From: an uncultured Bacilli bacterium
Lineage (GTDB): Bacteria > Bacillota_I > Bacilli_A > RF39 > UBA660
Length of the DNA: 31,859 nucleotides
Direction: 5' to 3'
Assembly: GCA_948999435.1 (NCBI GenBank)
Contig: CARJCM010000010.1
Location: forward strand, 1 to 31,859
The notes under the pieces are model-generated. The model did no database searches. It was not told the origin of the DNA and was given only the letters and a program-made list of their open reading frames with translations. The number at the start of each line of letters is the position of its first letter. Positions within the stretch are counted from its first letter, which is position 1. Shown piece after piece: positions 1 to 8,062 of the stretch. Made by a program: the position numbers and the translations under genes.

Positions 1-1953
1 ACTTTTTATTATGAAGAGAACAAGTTTTGGATATAAGGCAAAAATGGGTAGATTTGTAGCATAAGTAGCATTGGTTTCAATGAAGTCTCTTCTTGGTTCT
101 ACTTCTTCACCCATTAATTTACTAAATACTTCATCCGCTAATATAGCATCATCAACTGTTATTTGTCTTAATACACGTTTATTAATATCCATTGTTGTTT
201 CATTTAATTCTTCAGCATCCATTTCACCAAGACCTTTCATACGAGCAATGTCATATTTGGTATTTGGAGAAAGAGTTGCTAAATACTCATCTCTTTCTTG
301 TTCATTTAATACGTATTTAATCGTTTTACCGTGCTTTATAACGAATAAAGGTGGTTGGGCTGCATAAATGTGTCCAGCTTCTACAATTGGCTTAAAAAAG
401 CGATAAAAAAGCGTTAATAATAATACTCTAATATGAGAACCATCGACATCGGCATCGGTCATAATGATAATTTTATGATATCTTAGCTTATCTAAGTTAA
501 AATCTTCACCAATTCCTGTACCAAAAGCAGTTATAATGGTTCTTATTTCTTCATTTGATAGAGCCCTATCTAATCTTGCTTTTTCAACATTAAGTATTTT
601 ACCTCTTAAAGGAAGTATTGCTTGAGTTATACTATCGCGACCTTTAATGGCTGAGCCTCCCGCACTATCTCCCTCGACAAGGAATATTTCACTAACACTA
701 GCATCTTTGCTCTTGCAATCTGCTAATTTGCCAAAGAAATTTGTTACGTCTAAGTCGCCTTTACGACGAGTCGCTTCTCTAGCACGTTTAGCCGCAATTC
801 GGGCGCGAGATGCAGTCATACATTTTTCAATTATAGTCTTGGCTACTGTAGGATTCTCCATTAAGAAACGTTCTAATCCTTCACCAAAAACATCACTGGC
901 TATCTTTCTTACTTCAGAATTTCCTAATTTTGTTTTGGTTTGACCTTCAAATTGTGGATCTGGATGCTTACATGAAATAATCATTGCTAAACCTTCACGA
1001 CAATCATCACCACTTAAGGCTTCATCTTTTTCTTTTAATATTTTGTTATTACGAGCATAATTGTTAATAATTCTCGTTAAAGCATTTTTAACACCATCTT
1101 CATGAGTTCCGCCTTCATATGTATTTATATTGTTAGTAAAAGAATAAAGACTTGCTGTATATGAATCGTTATATTGCATTGCAACTTCAATACTGATGTT
1201 ATCTTCTTTTCCTTCAACATAGATGATATCTTCATGTAATGCTTGTTTATTTTTATTTAACATAGAAACATATTCTATAATTCCACCATTATAGCAGAAT
1301 ACGTCTTTTTTATCTGGTACACGTTCATCTATTAAAGTGATTCTTAAGCCTTTATTTAAAAAAGCTAATTCTCTTAAACGTGTAGATAAAGTATCATAGT
1401 TAAATTCAGTTGTTTCTTTAAATATTTCGGGGTCAGCTTTAAATGTTACAGTTGTTCCTGTTCTATCTTTAGCACAATTTTCAATTATTTTCATTGGCTC
1501 ACATGGATGTCCACCATTTTCAAATCTTTGATAATGAACGTCTCCATCACGATAGACACGAACTTCTAACCAAGTTGATAAAGCATTTACAACACTAGCT
1601 CCAACTCCGTGTAAACCACCTGATACTTTATATCCGCCGCCGCCGAATTTTCCTCCAGCGTGTAATACTGTAAATATTGTTTCAATTGTTGATAACCCTG
1701 TTTTTTGATTGATACCAGTTGGCATACCACGACCATCATCGCGAACAGAAACAGAATTGTCATTATGTACTACAACCTCGATATCGTCGCAATATCCAGC
1801 GAGTGATTCATCAACTGCATTGTCAACTATTTCCCATACAAGATGATGTAAACCCTTCTCACTAGTTGTTCCAATATACATTCCTGGTCGTTTACGTACT
1901 GCTTCTAAGCCTTCTAAGACTTGAATATCATTATCTGTGTAATTGTTTTCCAT
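1..1953 (-). CDS. gyrB: DNA gyrase subunit B, 3' end cut by window edge
   Basis: ATPase subunit of DNA gyrase, which introduces negative supercoils with GyrA. Reading the minus strand from ATG at 1953 gives MENNYTDNDIQVLEGLEAVR, the KRPGMYIG motif, the GHKL ATP-binding stretch with WEIVDNAVDE and DDGRGMP, the GGLHGVGASVVNALS lid region, the TOPRIM motifs LVEGDSAGGSA and MTDADVDGSHI, and the GLGEMDAEEL motif. That covers both ATPase and TOPRIM halves, and the position beside recF favours GyrB over ParE. The ribosome site AAGGAGG lies inside the recF stop region, 3 nt upstream of which recF ends, so the two are co-transcribed. The usual C-terminal ending (RRxFIExNAxxxxNLDI) is here followed by at least 17 more codons with no stop before position 1, a modest extension or a frame disturbance that cannot be resolved in this window. 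Confidence 0.97.
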   Translation of the reverse strand, partial: MENNYTDNDIQVLEGLEAVRKRPGMYIGTTSEKGLHHLVWEIVDNAVDESLAGYCDDIEVVVHNDNSVSVRDDGRGMPTGINQKTGLSTIETIFTVLHAGGKFGGGGYKVSGGLHGVGASVVNALSTWLEVRVYRDGDVHYQRFENGGHPCEPMKIIENCAKDRTGTTVTFKADPEIFKETTEFNYDTLSTRLRELAFLNKGLRITLIDERVPDKKDVFCYNGGIIEYVSMLNKNKQALHEDIIYVEGKEDNISIEVAMQYNDSYTASLYSFTNNINTYEGGTHEDGVKNALTRIINNYARNNKILKEKDEALSGDDCREGLAMIISCKHPDPQFEGQTKTKLGNSEVRKIASDVFGEGLERFLMENPTVAKTIIEKCMTASRARIAAKRAREATRRKGDLDVTNFFGKLADCKSKDASVSEIFLVEGDSAGGSAIKGRDSITQAILPLRGKILNVEKARLDRALSNEEIRTIITAFGTGIGEDFNLDKLRYHKIIIMTDADVDGSHIRVLLLTLFYRFFKPIVEAGHIYAAQPPLFVIKHGKTIKYVLNEQERDEYLATLSPNTKYDIARMKGLGEMDAEELNETTMDINKRVLRQITVDDAILADEVFSKLMGEEVEPRRDFIETNATYATNLPIFALYPKLVLFIIKS

Positions 1954-1956
1954 TTG

Positions 1957-3045
1957 TTATTCCTCCTTTATTTTGCCATCTATACACTTAAAAATTTTGG
2001 CTTTCGCTATTAATTTTTGGTCTACTTTATCAATTTCTGTTGTTGTAATAAATGTTTGGATATCTTCATCCATTAAATTTAAAATGTTTTCTATTTTTTC
2101 ATAGTCTAATTCACTAAATAAATCATCTAATATTAAAATAGGCTTTTTATTTAACTTGCTTTCTATATTCTTAATTTCAGCTAGTTTAAAAGCTATTACA
2201 CTATTTTTTTGCTCTCCAACACTGGAATATTCTTTTACTATTTCTTTATCAATAATAAATTCAATATCATCATGTTGTGGACCAAATAAAGTTTTACCCA
2301 TTTGTATTTCCCGGGAAATATTTTTTTGATACATATTTAAAAGTTGCTCTTTAGTTTTATTTAGATACTCACTCTTAAATCGTACTGATAAAGGACCTTT
2401 GTTGGTAATTTTAAAATATATATCACTTATATGAGAATTGATACTCTCGATAAACTCCTGTCTTATTAACATTATTTTTAATCCTTCGTCAATTAATTGC
2501 TCTGTTAATACATTTAAAAAGTCTTTTTCATATATATTTTTTTTACTAAGAGCTTTTAGATATGAATTTCTTTGTTTTAATATTTTGTTATAATTGGTTA
2601 AGGCTATAACATATTCTTTATTAATGCCAGAAATCTCGATATTTAAAAGCTTTCTTCTGGTCATAGGAGTGTCTTTTATAATCTTTAAATCATCAGGATT
2701 AAATAAAATTACATTTATGCGTGTAATATAATCACTCATTTTAGTTATTTTATTGTTATCTACTTTTATTCTTTTACCAGTTTCACTTATAATCATTTTA
2801 TATGTGTTCCAAATATTATCTTTTATTAAACCTTCTATTTTGGCAATGTTCTTACCTTTTTTTATAACGACATCTATATCACCTAAACGGAATGTTTTCG
2901 TTACTCCTAACATATAGATTGCCTCTACTAAATTGGTTTTTCCCATACCATTTTTTCCATATATTATATTGGTATATGGTGAAAATGATATTTCAAGACT
3001 TTCATAATTTCGATAATTTAATAACTTCAAACTACTTATTTGCAT
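1957..3045 (-). CDS. recF: DNA replication and repair protein RecF
   Basis: RecF is an SMC-like ATPase that loads RecA at single-strand gaps with RecO and RecR. The 362-aa product has the family's usual length. It shows Walker A GKNGMGKTNL near residue 31, the ABC-type signature SSVGEQKN around 275, and Walker B LILDDLFSELD around 305. The start MQISSLKLLNYRNYESLEI is typical. It lies between the comK-like gene and gyrB, overlapping the gyrB ribosome site. Its own promoter is probably the TATAAT at 3111-3116 (minus strand). Nothing unusual is seen in the protein. Confidence 0.97.
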   Translation of the reverse strand: MQISSLKLLNYRNYESLEISFSPYTNIIYGKNGMGKTNLVEAIYMLGVTKTFRLGDIDVVIKKGKNIAKIEGLIKDNIWNTYKMIISETGKRIKVDNNKITKMSDYITRINVILFNPDDLKIIKDTPMTRRKLLNIEISGINKEYVIALTNYNKILKQRNSYLKALSKKNIYEKDFLNVLTEQLIDEGLKIMLIRQEFIESINSHISDIYFKITNKGPLSVRFKSEYLNKTKEQLLNMYQKNISREIQMGKTLFGPQHDDIEFIIDKEIVKEYSSVGEQKNSVIAFKLAEIKNIESKLNKKPILILDDLFSELDYEKIENILNLMDEDIQTFITTTEIDKVDQKLIAKAKIFKCIDGKIKEE

Positions 3046-3079
3046 TTTTAGCCCCTACTTTGATGTTTTTTTAAAATTA

Positions 3080-3119
3080 TAGGTATTTACGTACTCCTAT
3101 ACCTAGATTAATTATATCA
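3080..3119 (-). promoter_or_regulatory. recF-gyrB promoter and leader hairpin
   Basis: On the minus strand TGATATAAT (3119-3111) is a good -10 element. About 6 nt further on, the transcript would contain TAGGTAT and ATACCTA as perfect 7-bp inverted arms (3105-3099 and 3086-3080, 12-nt loop) before recF. The hairpin has no clean U-run, so a regulatory or stabilising role is as likely as termination. Confidence 0.5.
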
Positions 3120-3120
3120 C

Positions 3121-3142
3121 AAAAAAACACCTTTTTAAAGGT
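3121..3142 (-). terminator. Intrinsic terminator of the comK-like gene
   Basis: Read on the minus strand, ACCTT-TAAA-AAGGT is followed by GTTTTTTT. It overlaps the stop codon of the comK-like gene and separates it from the recF promoter. Confidence 0.65.
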
Positions 3143-3587
3143 ATTTTTGATAAATTCGACCTTTTATAGTCGATTCTAAACGAGTTGCTCTTAAGACTTG
3201 TTTATCAAATATATTATAACTTATATTTATGATTAATTTATGGTTATTTATAAACTCTATTAAGACTTTATTATCGTTAGTTGGACTATAATGTAACATG
3301 GTTATTAAGTTTATCCAATGACAATCTTTATTTCTAATGGAATGTGTTGGAATAAGGATTATATTTAAAGAATCATTTATTATAATAGGTGGTTTATAAC
3401 TACTTCCTAATAAATAAGAACTTCCTTTTATTCGCCCTTCTAATGTGGAACCATTTAAATAGCAATTCTGTTCAATTATCTTAGCAGTTTCTTCGTTAGC
3501 AACCAAACTGTGTTTTCCTTCTATTATTTTACTTTTTTTACCACGTGGAATGATTGCTAAGGTATTTTTGGTTATGATATATGACAT
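3135..3587 (-). CDS. comK: ComK-family competence transcription factor
   Basis: The 150-aa product matches the ComK pattern: MSYIITKNTLAIIP at the start, KSKIIEGKHS, KIIEQNCYLNGSTLEGR, a K-P-P-I-I-I stretch, FPTxSxxxxxCxW seen here as IPTHSIRNKDCHW, and a basic end. In Bacillus ComK activates DNA-uptake genes by binding AT-rich boxes. This copy is shorter than B. subtilis ComK (192 aa, missing the tail), like the shorter ComK homologues of other Firmicutes. It has a ribosome site AAGGAGGG, an upstream minus-strand TATAAC, and its own terminator, so it is a single-gene unit set between dnaN and recF, where yaaA (S4 domain) often sits. The family call is from memory of the motif pattern; the regulon cannot be judged from this window. 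Confidence 0.75.
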   Translation of the reverse strand: MSYIITKNTLAIIPRGKKSKIIEGKHSLVANEETAKIIEQNCYLNGSTLEGRIKGSSYLLGSSYKPPIIINDSLNIILIPTHSIRNKDCHWINLITMLHYSPTNDNKVLIEFINNHKLIINISYNIFDKQVLRATRLESTIKGRIYQKYL

Positions 3588-3692
3588 TAAAAATGCCCTC
3601 CTTTCATGTAAAATAACTATGTTATATCATAAAAGAAGCGCACTTTTTGTCGAATTATGTTATAATTTTAATTTTTTAGATTTTTTTGTTAT

Positions 3693-4811
3693 TTAGTAGG
3701 TTTTTATAGGTAAAATTAACTGAATTAATGACTCGTCTGTTAATGATTTTATAATTAATGGTTTAACATCACTATTTAATAATAATAATATTTCTTCTTC
3801 ACCCATTGTTTTTATAGCTTCAAGCATATATTTTGAAGAAAATGAAATTTCTAAATGTTCAACATTGTTTGTTTCTACTGTTAATTGCTCTTCTACTTTA
3901 CCAATTTCAGATGCATATGAATTGATAACCATTTTAGTATTATCTAATGACATTTTAACTATATTTTTATCTTTACCTTGAGTAAGTAATGCTGCTCTAT
4001 CTATAGCATCATTGAAATCTTTTTTATTAACTTTAACTATATAGGCAAACTCACTTGGAATTAAATTAGATGTATTTGGATAATTACCACTTAATAAATT
4101 AGTTTGGAAAATGATATTCTTATATTTAAATAATGCTTTATTATTAAATATATGTATTTCAATATCGCTTTCATCAGTGATAATTCTTTCTAATTCCATT
4201 ATATTCTTGCCTGGTATAACAATTTCTAAGTCTTTTTCAACTTCAGCGTTTAGTTTGATATTCTTTTTAGCTAAACGGTATGAGTCAGTTGCTACTGTTT
4301 CTAAGACATCTTTCGTAAATTTGAAGTTAACACCAGTTAATATTGGTCTTAATTCTTGGTTAGATATAGCAAAACTAGTTTGATTGATTATAGTTTTAAA
4401 TATATCTCCTTTAATAATAATTGGGTCTTTATTTTCTTCTAATTTAACATCTGGATAGTCATTAATATCTAAACAATTTAAGTTATATTGGTTGTTGTCT
4501 GTATAAATTTTGATTTTTAATCCGTCAATAACTTCAAAGTTAATAACATCACTAGGCATTTTTCTTACTATATCTAATATATATTTACTTTGAATTACTA
4601 TACCACCTGTTGTTGTAACTTGTTTGATATCTTTACTTTCTATTAATACTTTTATTGTTAATTCGGAATCACTTGCTGTTAAGTATAAACCTTTACTAGT
4701 TAATTCAAATTTAATACCATTTAATACTGGTATAACATTTTTAGTAGATATTGCTCTTATAACATTATTTAATCCTTCTAAGATTATATTTTTTTCTATT
4801 GAAAATTTCAT
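3693..4811 (-). CDS. dnaN: DNA polymerase III sliding clamp (beta subunit)
   Basis: The product is the processivity clamp that encircles DNA and tethers polymerase. The 372-aa length and start MKFSIEKNIILEGLNNV, the mid-protein RPILTGVNF and TDSYRLA motifs, and the C-terminal LLLLNSDVKPLIIK and QLILPIKTY endings are all characteristic of the three-domain clamp. It lies directly downstream of dnaA on the same strand with a 155-bp spacer. The ribosome site is AAGGAATG. The protein appears intact and ordinary. Confidence 0.97.
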   Translation of the reverse strand: MKFSIEKNIILEGLNNVIRAISTKNVIPVLNGIKFELTSKGLYLTASDSELTIKVLIESKDIKQVTTTGGIVIQSKYILDIVRKMPSDVINFEVIDGLKIKIYTDNNQYNLNCLDINDYPDVKLEENKDPIIIKGDIFKTIINQTSFAISNQELRPILTGVNFKFTKDVLETVATDSYRLAKKNIKLNAEVEKDLEIVIPGKNIMELERIITDESDIEIHIFNNKALFKYKNIIFQTNLLSGNYPNTSNLIPSEFAYIVKVNKKDFNDAIDRAALLTQGKDKNIVKMSLDNTKMVINSYASEIGKVEEQLTVETNNVEHLEISFSSKYMLEAIKTMGEEEILLLLNSDVKPLIIKSLTDESLIQLILPIKTY

Positions 4812-4966
4812 ATTTCATTCCTTCTTTCTCTTTCTTCTTAATATTAATAGTTATTATTATGCTGTTAATTATGTTTATAAGTTGTTTTTGGTCTTTATTA
4901 TAGGACATTTTTAGTGATTTTTTTGTTAATAACTTGGTTTTTATTCACATACTTTTAAGATATTAT
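4812..4966 (-). promoter_or_regulatory. dnaA-dnaN spacer with a DnaA-box-like site
   Basis: The spacer is AT-rich. It contains TTATTCACA at 4941-4949, one base off the consensus DnaA box TTATCCACA. A role in autoregulation or in a bipartite origin is possible, but one imperfect box is weak evidence. No clear terminator is seen. Confidence 0.3.
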
Positions 4967-6310
4967 CTACAATTTTGATTTTATCTCCTTTATGTCTCTC
5001 TCTAATTCTTTGTTATTTAAGAGCTCTTTTTCCATCTTATCACAAGCAAATATTACTGTTGAATGGTCTCTTCCACCAAATTCCATCCCTATTCTTGGGA
5101 ATGTTTCATCGGTTTCCATTCGGCATAAATACATAGCAAGTTGTCTTGGATGTGCTACTTTATTGCTTCTTTTCTTACCCTTTAAGTCGTCTACTGTTAT
5201 ATTATAATGGTCAGCGACAGCTTTTTGAATTTTAGTAATATTATTGTTAGAATAAATATTCTTATTAACAAAGTCTTTTAAAGCTTCACAAGTAAACTCT
5301 AAATCAACACTTTTAGGTACCATCATAGCAGTATAGGCCATAAGTCTATTAACTGCCCCCTCTAAAAATCTTACATCATTTTGGCAAGCATTGGCGATAT
5401 ATTCAACACTTTCTTCTTTCATAAGATTCGCTATGCTGGTGTTTTCTATTTTCTTTCTTATGATTCGACATCTTAAATCGAAATCTGGAGGATATATATC
5501 TACTGGTAATCCCCACATAAATCTTGACCTTAATCTTTCTTCAAGAATTTTTAAATCATCTGGTGAACGGTCAGAACTTATTATTATCTGCTTATTTGAT
5601 TGATGCAGATAATTAAAGGTATTAAAGAATTCTTGTTGGGTTTTTTCCGCTCCTACTAAATATTGAATGTCATCTATTATTAAAACATCTACATTTCGAT
5701 ATTTATTTTTAAATTCATTAGCATATTCAATAGTGTTTTTATTGTCTGGATTCGCTAGATTAGTATATTCGGTCTTAAATTCATCACAAGTACAATATAA
5801 TACTTTTCGATTGGAATTTTCTGTTATAAAGTTTCCTATCGCATGCATTAAATGGGTCTTACCAAGTCCACTTTTTCCATATATAAATAATGGATTATGA
5901 ATCCTTCCTGGAGCTTCTGCAACTGCCATGGCCGCTACTTTAGCAAGTCTATTTGTATCTCCAACTACAAAATTACTAAAATTGAGTTCAGGTTTTAAGT
6001 GAGTATCAAAGTTATTGTTTGTAACTTCATGGTTATCCACTTCTATTTTGGGTAGTATTTCTAATTCACTTTCTAATACAAACTTTATATCATAATTGAT
6101 ATTGGTTATATCATATAAAGTTTTCTCTATTAATGAATAATAGTTGTCCCCTAACATTTTTTTGTGAATTTCCATTGGAACTTCAAAAGTTATTGTTTCA
6201 TCTGTTAGTGAGATTATTTTTAAATCATTAAACCAAGCATGAAATGATGCTGGATTAATTTCGCCATATATTTTGTCGAGAAATGACTTTAGTAACTCTT
6301 CATTTCGCAA
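4967..6310 (-). CDS. dnaA: Chromosomal replication initiator DnaA
   Basis: AAA+ initiator that binds DnaA boxes and melts the origin. At 447 aa it has domain I at the N terminus (with SFHAWFNDL), a short linker, Walker A GKSGLGKTHLMHAIGN near residue 145, Walker B VLIIDDIQYL near 210, the sensor/arginine region LRSRFMWGLPVDI, and the domain IV box-binding signature GRDHSTVIFACDKM near the C terminus. The start is TTG at 6310, preceded by GGGGTGAGGT; the nearby ATG at 6303 is in another frame. A minus-strand TAAAAT (6353-6348) is a possible -10. It borders the putative oriC. Confidence 0.97.
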   Translation of the reverse strand: MRNEELLKSFLDKIYGEINPASFHAWFNDLKIISLTDETITFEVPMEIHKKMLGDNYYSLIEKTLYDITNINYDIKFVLESELEILPKIEVDNHEVTNNNFDTHLKPELNFSNFVVGDTNRLAKVAAMAVAEAPGRIHNPLFIYGKSGLGKTHLMHAIGNFITENSNRKVLYCTCDEFKTEYTNLANPDNKNTIEYANEFKNKYRNVDVLIIDDIQYLVGAEKTQQEFFNTFNYLHQSNKQIIISSDRSPDDLKILEERLRSRFMWGLPVDIYPPDFDLRCRIIRKKIENTSIANLMKEESVEYIANACQNDVRFLEGAVNRLMAYTAMMVPKSVDLEFTCEALKDFVNKNIYSNNNITKIQKAVADHYNITVDDLKGKKRSNKVAHPRQLAMYLCRMETDETFPRIGMEFGGRDHSTVIFACDKMEKELLNNKELERDIKEIKSKL

Positions 6311-6706
6311 ATAACCTCACCCCGCAGTCTGTAACGTCTACATATTCATTTTATCGCATTTCATTTTGAAAAGAAATACTAAAATGTAAAATTTTTTTAT
6401 TAACATGTTATACACATTGCTTAGTCCTTATAATATCTTAGAAGAATATATTTATCAACACTATTCACAAAATTTTATATTTAATTTTTATTTATTAACT
6501 TTGATTATTTTTATTAATATTGTTAGTAGTGTTTATAAGTTTTAATATTTTTAAGTCTTATTAGGATACACCTGACTTTGTTGGTACAACTATTTTGTGG
6601 ATAACTTCTAACTTATTCACTTTTTAATTAAAATAGTCTGTTAATAGTAAAGTTTACATTTTAAGTGGTTATTTTTAGATTGTTTATACATTGTGGAGTG
6701 TAAAAG

Positions 6707-6724
6707 TTATCCACATTATCCACA
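6707..6724 (+). promoter_or_regulatory. Tandem perfect DnaA boxes
   Basis: Two TTATCCACA sequences are directly adjacent with no spacer. A third, imperfect box in the opposite orientation follows 6 nt later. This is the strongest DnaA-binding cluster in the window. Confidence 0.85.
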
Positions 6725-6773
6725 ATTTAGTGTTGATAACTTTTTTAAGGCTTTACATTTTTATATTTTTGTT

Positions 6774-6803
6774 TTGAATAAAAATATTTTGATATGATAT
6801 AAT
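6774..6803 (+). promoter_or_regulatory. Promoter of the 203-aa origin-side gene
   Basis: TTGAAT (6774-6779), an 18-nt spacer and TATAAT (6798-6803) preceded by TGA, giving an extended -10. It lies 31 nt upstream of the ATG at 6835, and beside the DnaA boxes, so DnaA could influence it. Confidence 0.6.
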
Positions 6804-6834
6804 AGATTTAATATTTTATTTAGGAGTTGTTTAT

Positions 6835-7446
6835 ATGATAATTACGAAAGATATGCTTAATAAAAAAGTTCCAAAAGAAATGATACCAAAAAGATTAGAT
6901 AGCGCAACAGATTTATATACTAATACTAAAAAAGGATTAACTCTCTATAATATTAAGCCAGATACTTGGAATGTTTTATATCCTTTTTTTCAACAAGGTA
7001 ATAAATTTACTATGGACGATTTTGAAGTTTTAAATGATAATTTAACTTTTGGGGAATTAATAAATCTATATGTGGATATTTATCATAAATATTATGAACT
7101 AGAACTTGGATTTTATGAAGAAAAAAGAAAATCTGTTTTAACTCAAGAATTTAACGATACTTTTGGTGTTAGTGGTACGAAAATATCTAAAAAATTAGAT
7201 GCACATTATGAACTTAAATTTTCTAAATCTAAAAATGTTTATACTTTATATTATTTAGAAAGCTATATTGCTAGTTATATTGATGATGTAGATAAACTAT
7301 TAAATCAGAATGTTTATGCTCAAGAATTATTAGATTTAAGTCAATTTCCAATTCCAAAAGAAGTTAATGGTGTTAAGTTAGTTGATAGTCTTTCAATATT
7401 GAATGATTTAGACAATCTTAACTTAGTTAGAAATAGTGAGCTTTAA
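6835..7446 (+). CDS. Unrecognised 203-aa protein next to oriC
   Basis: I do not recognise this protein. It is soluble-looking, with no signal peptide or membrane segment, and rich in Asp, Lys, Leu and Tyr, with helical stretches (residues 75-105 and 150-175). It has a good promoter with extended -10, the ribosome site AGGAG and a clear ATG start, so it is very probably expressed. It is the first gene rightward of the DnaA boxes and is separated from rpmH by that gene's own promoter. The location suggests a lineage-specific role linked to replication or early growth, but that is only positional inference. Confidence 0.75.
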   Translation: MIITKDMLNKKVPKEMIPKRLDSATDLYTNTKKGLTLYNIKPDTWNVLYPFFQQGNKFTMDDFEVLNDNLTFGELINLYVDIYHKYYELELGFYEEKRKSVLTQEFNDTFGVSGTKISKKLDAHYELKFSKSKNVYTLYYLESYIASYIDDVDKLLNQNVYAQELLDLSQFPIPKEVNGVKLVDSLSILNDLDNLNLVRNSEL

Positions 7447-7505
7447 ATTATAGAAAACAACTACTTTCGACTCAGCTTTACTTTTATATTTTTTGTTGAA
7501 AAAAC

Positions 7506-7534
7506 TTGACTTAAAAGCATAATAATATTATAAT
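7506..7534 (+). promoter_or_regulatory. rpmH promoter
   Basis: TTGACT (7506-7511), an exact 17-nt spacer and TATAAT (7529-7534). This is one of the strongest consensus promoters in the window, as expected for a ribosomal protein gene. The leader then carries a GAGGAGGT ribosome site before rpmH. Confidence 0.85.
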
Positions 7535-7566
7535 TAAACCAATTGATTTTTTGAGGAGGTGCTAAT

Positions 7567-7689
7567 ATGAAGAGAACATATCAACCTAATAATCGTAAAA
7601 AAGCTAAAAAACATGGATTTTTTGCACGTAAAGAAACTAATATCTTAAAAAATAGACGTAAAAAAGGTCGTAAAGTATTAGCTCATTAA
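7567..7689 (+). CDS. rpmH: 50S ribosomal protein L34
   Basis: Small basic protein of the large ribosomal subunit. The translated ORF begins MKRTYQPNNRKKAKKHGFFA and ends with RRKKGRKVLAH, matching L34 over its full length at 40 aa (family usually 44-46). It is preceded by a strong promoter and a GGAGG ribosome site. It is the first gene of the conserved rpmH-rnpA-yidC-jag cluster at bacterial origins. The slight shortness is in the central loop. Confidence 0.97.
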   Translation: MKRTYQPNNRKKAKKHGFFARKETNILKNRRKKGRKVLAH

Positions 7690-7690
7690 G

Positions 7691-7718
7691 CCACATTTTA
7701 GTGTGGTATTTTTTTTGG
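7691..7718 (+). terminator. Hairpin with U-run between rpmH and rnpA
   Basis: CCACA-TTTTAG-TGTGG (7691-7706) is followed by TATTTTTTTT. It looks like an intrinsic terminator or attenuator that would let rpmH be expressed far above rnpA. Confidence 0.7.
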
Positions 7719-7732
7719 AGAGTGAAAAACTA

Positions 7733-8062
7733 TTGAAAAAATATGAAATTATAAAGAAAAATACCGATTTTAATGATATAATTAATACAGGTGCTTATTT
7801 AAAGAATAAGTATTATTATATATATTATAAGGATAATGATTATAAGTTTTCAAAGTTTGGCTTGGCTGTTTCTAAAAAGTGTGGGAATGCCGTAGAACGT
7901 AATAAAATTAAAAGACAGCTTAGATGTATTGTTGATAACTATAAAGATTTATTTTTAAATGGAGTTAGTTATGTTTTAATTCCAAAAAGATTTATTAAAG
8001 ATGTTAGTTATCAAGAAATGGAAGAAAATTTAGTGTCATTATTAAAGAAAGAGGAAAACTAA
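7733..8062 (+). CDS. rnpA: Ribonuclease P protein component
   Basis: Protein subunit of RNase P, which matures tRNA 5' ends with the RNA subunit. The product has the KKNTDFNDII start region, a central FGLAVSKKCGNAVERNKIKRQLR matching the RNR motif region (VSKKxGNAVxRNxIKR), and family length at 109 aa. I chose TTG at 7733 rather than the upstream in-frame GTG at 7703, because 7703 lies inside the terminator hairpin, family members start with the K-K-x-x-x-I-K-K stretch, and GGAGAG sits about 11 nt upstream of the TTG. It runs directly into yidC. Confidence 0.95.
   Translation: MKKYEIIKKNTDFNDIINTGAYLKNKYYYIYYKDNDYKFSKFGLAVSKKCGNAVERNKIKRQLRCIVDNYKDLFLNGVSYVLIPKRFIKDVSYQEMEENLVSLLKKEEN

Larger units (their letters stand above)
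6311..6834. other. Putative chromosomal origin of replication (oriC)
   Basis: This 524-bp gene-free gap lies between divergent dnaA and the rightward genes. It contains perfect DnaA boxes at 6596-6604 (TGTGGATAA, minus), 6707-6715 and 6716-6724 (TTATCCACA, plus, in tandem). One-mismatch boxes lie at 6408-6416 (TTATACACA), 6452-6460 (TTATCAACA) and 6731-6739 (TGTTGATAA), and a weaker one at 6613-6621. The stretch 6470-6560 is nearly all A and T and could be the unwinding element. Position, box density and flanking genes together fit a Firmicutes origin; origin activity itself is inferred. Confidence 0.88.

Noticed and set aside
71..943. Plus-strand ORFs of 98 codons at 71-367 and 647-943
   Set aside because: They lie opposite the gyrB reading frame, lack ribosome sites and have low-complexity products; they are shadows.
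3648..3673. Plus-strand promoter-like TTGTCG...TTATAAT between comK and dnaN
   Set aside because: Spacing is far below 17 nt and no plus-strand gene follows; chance in AT-rich DNA.
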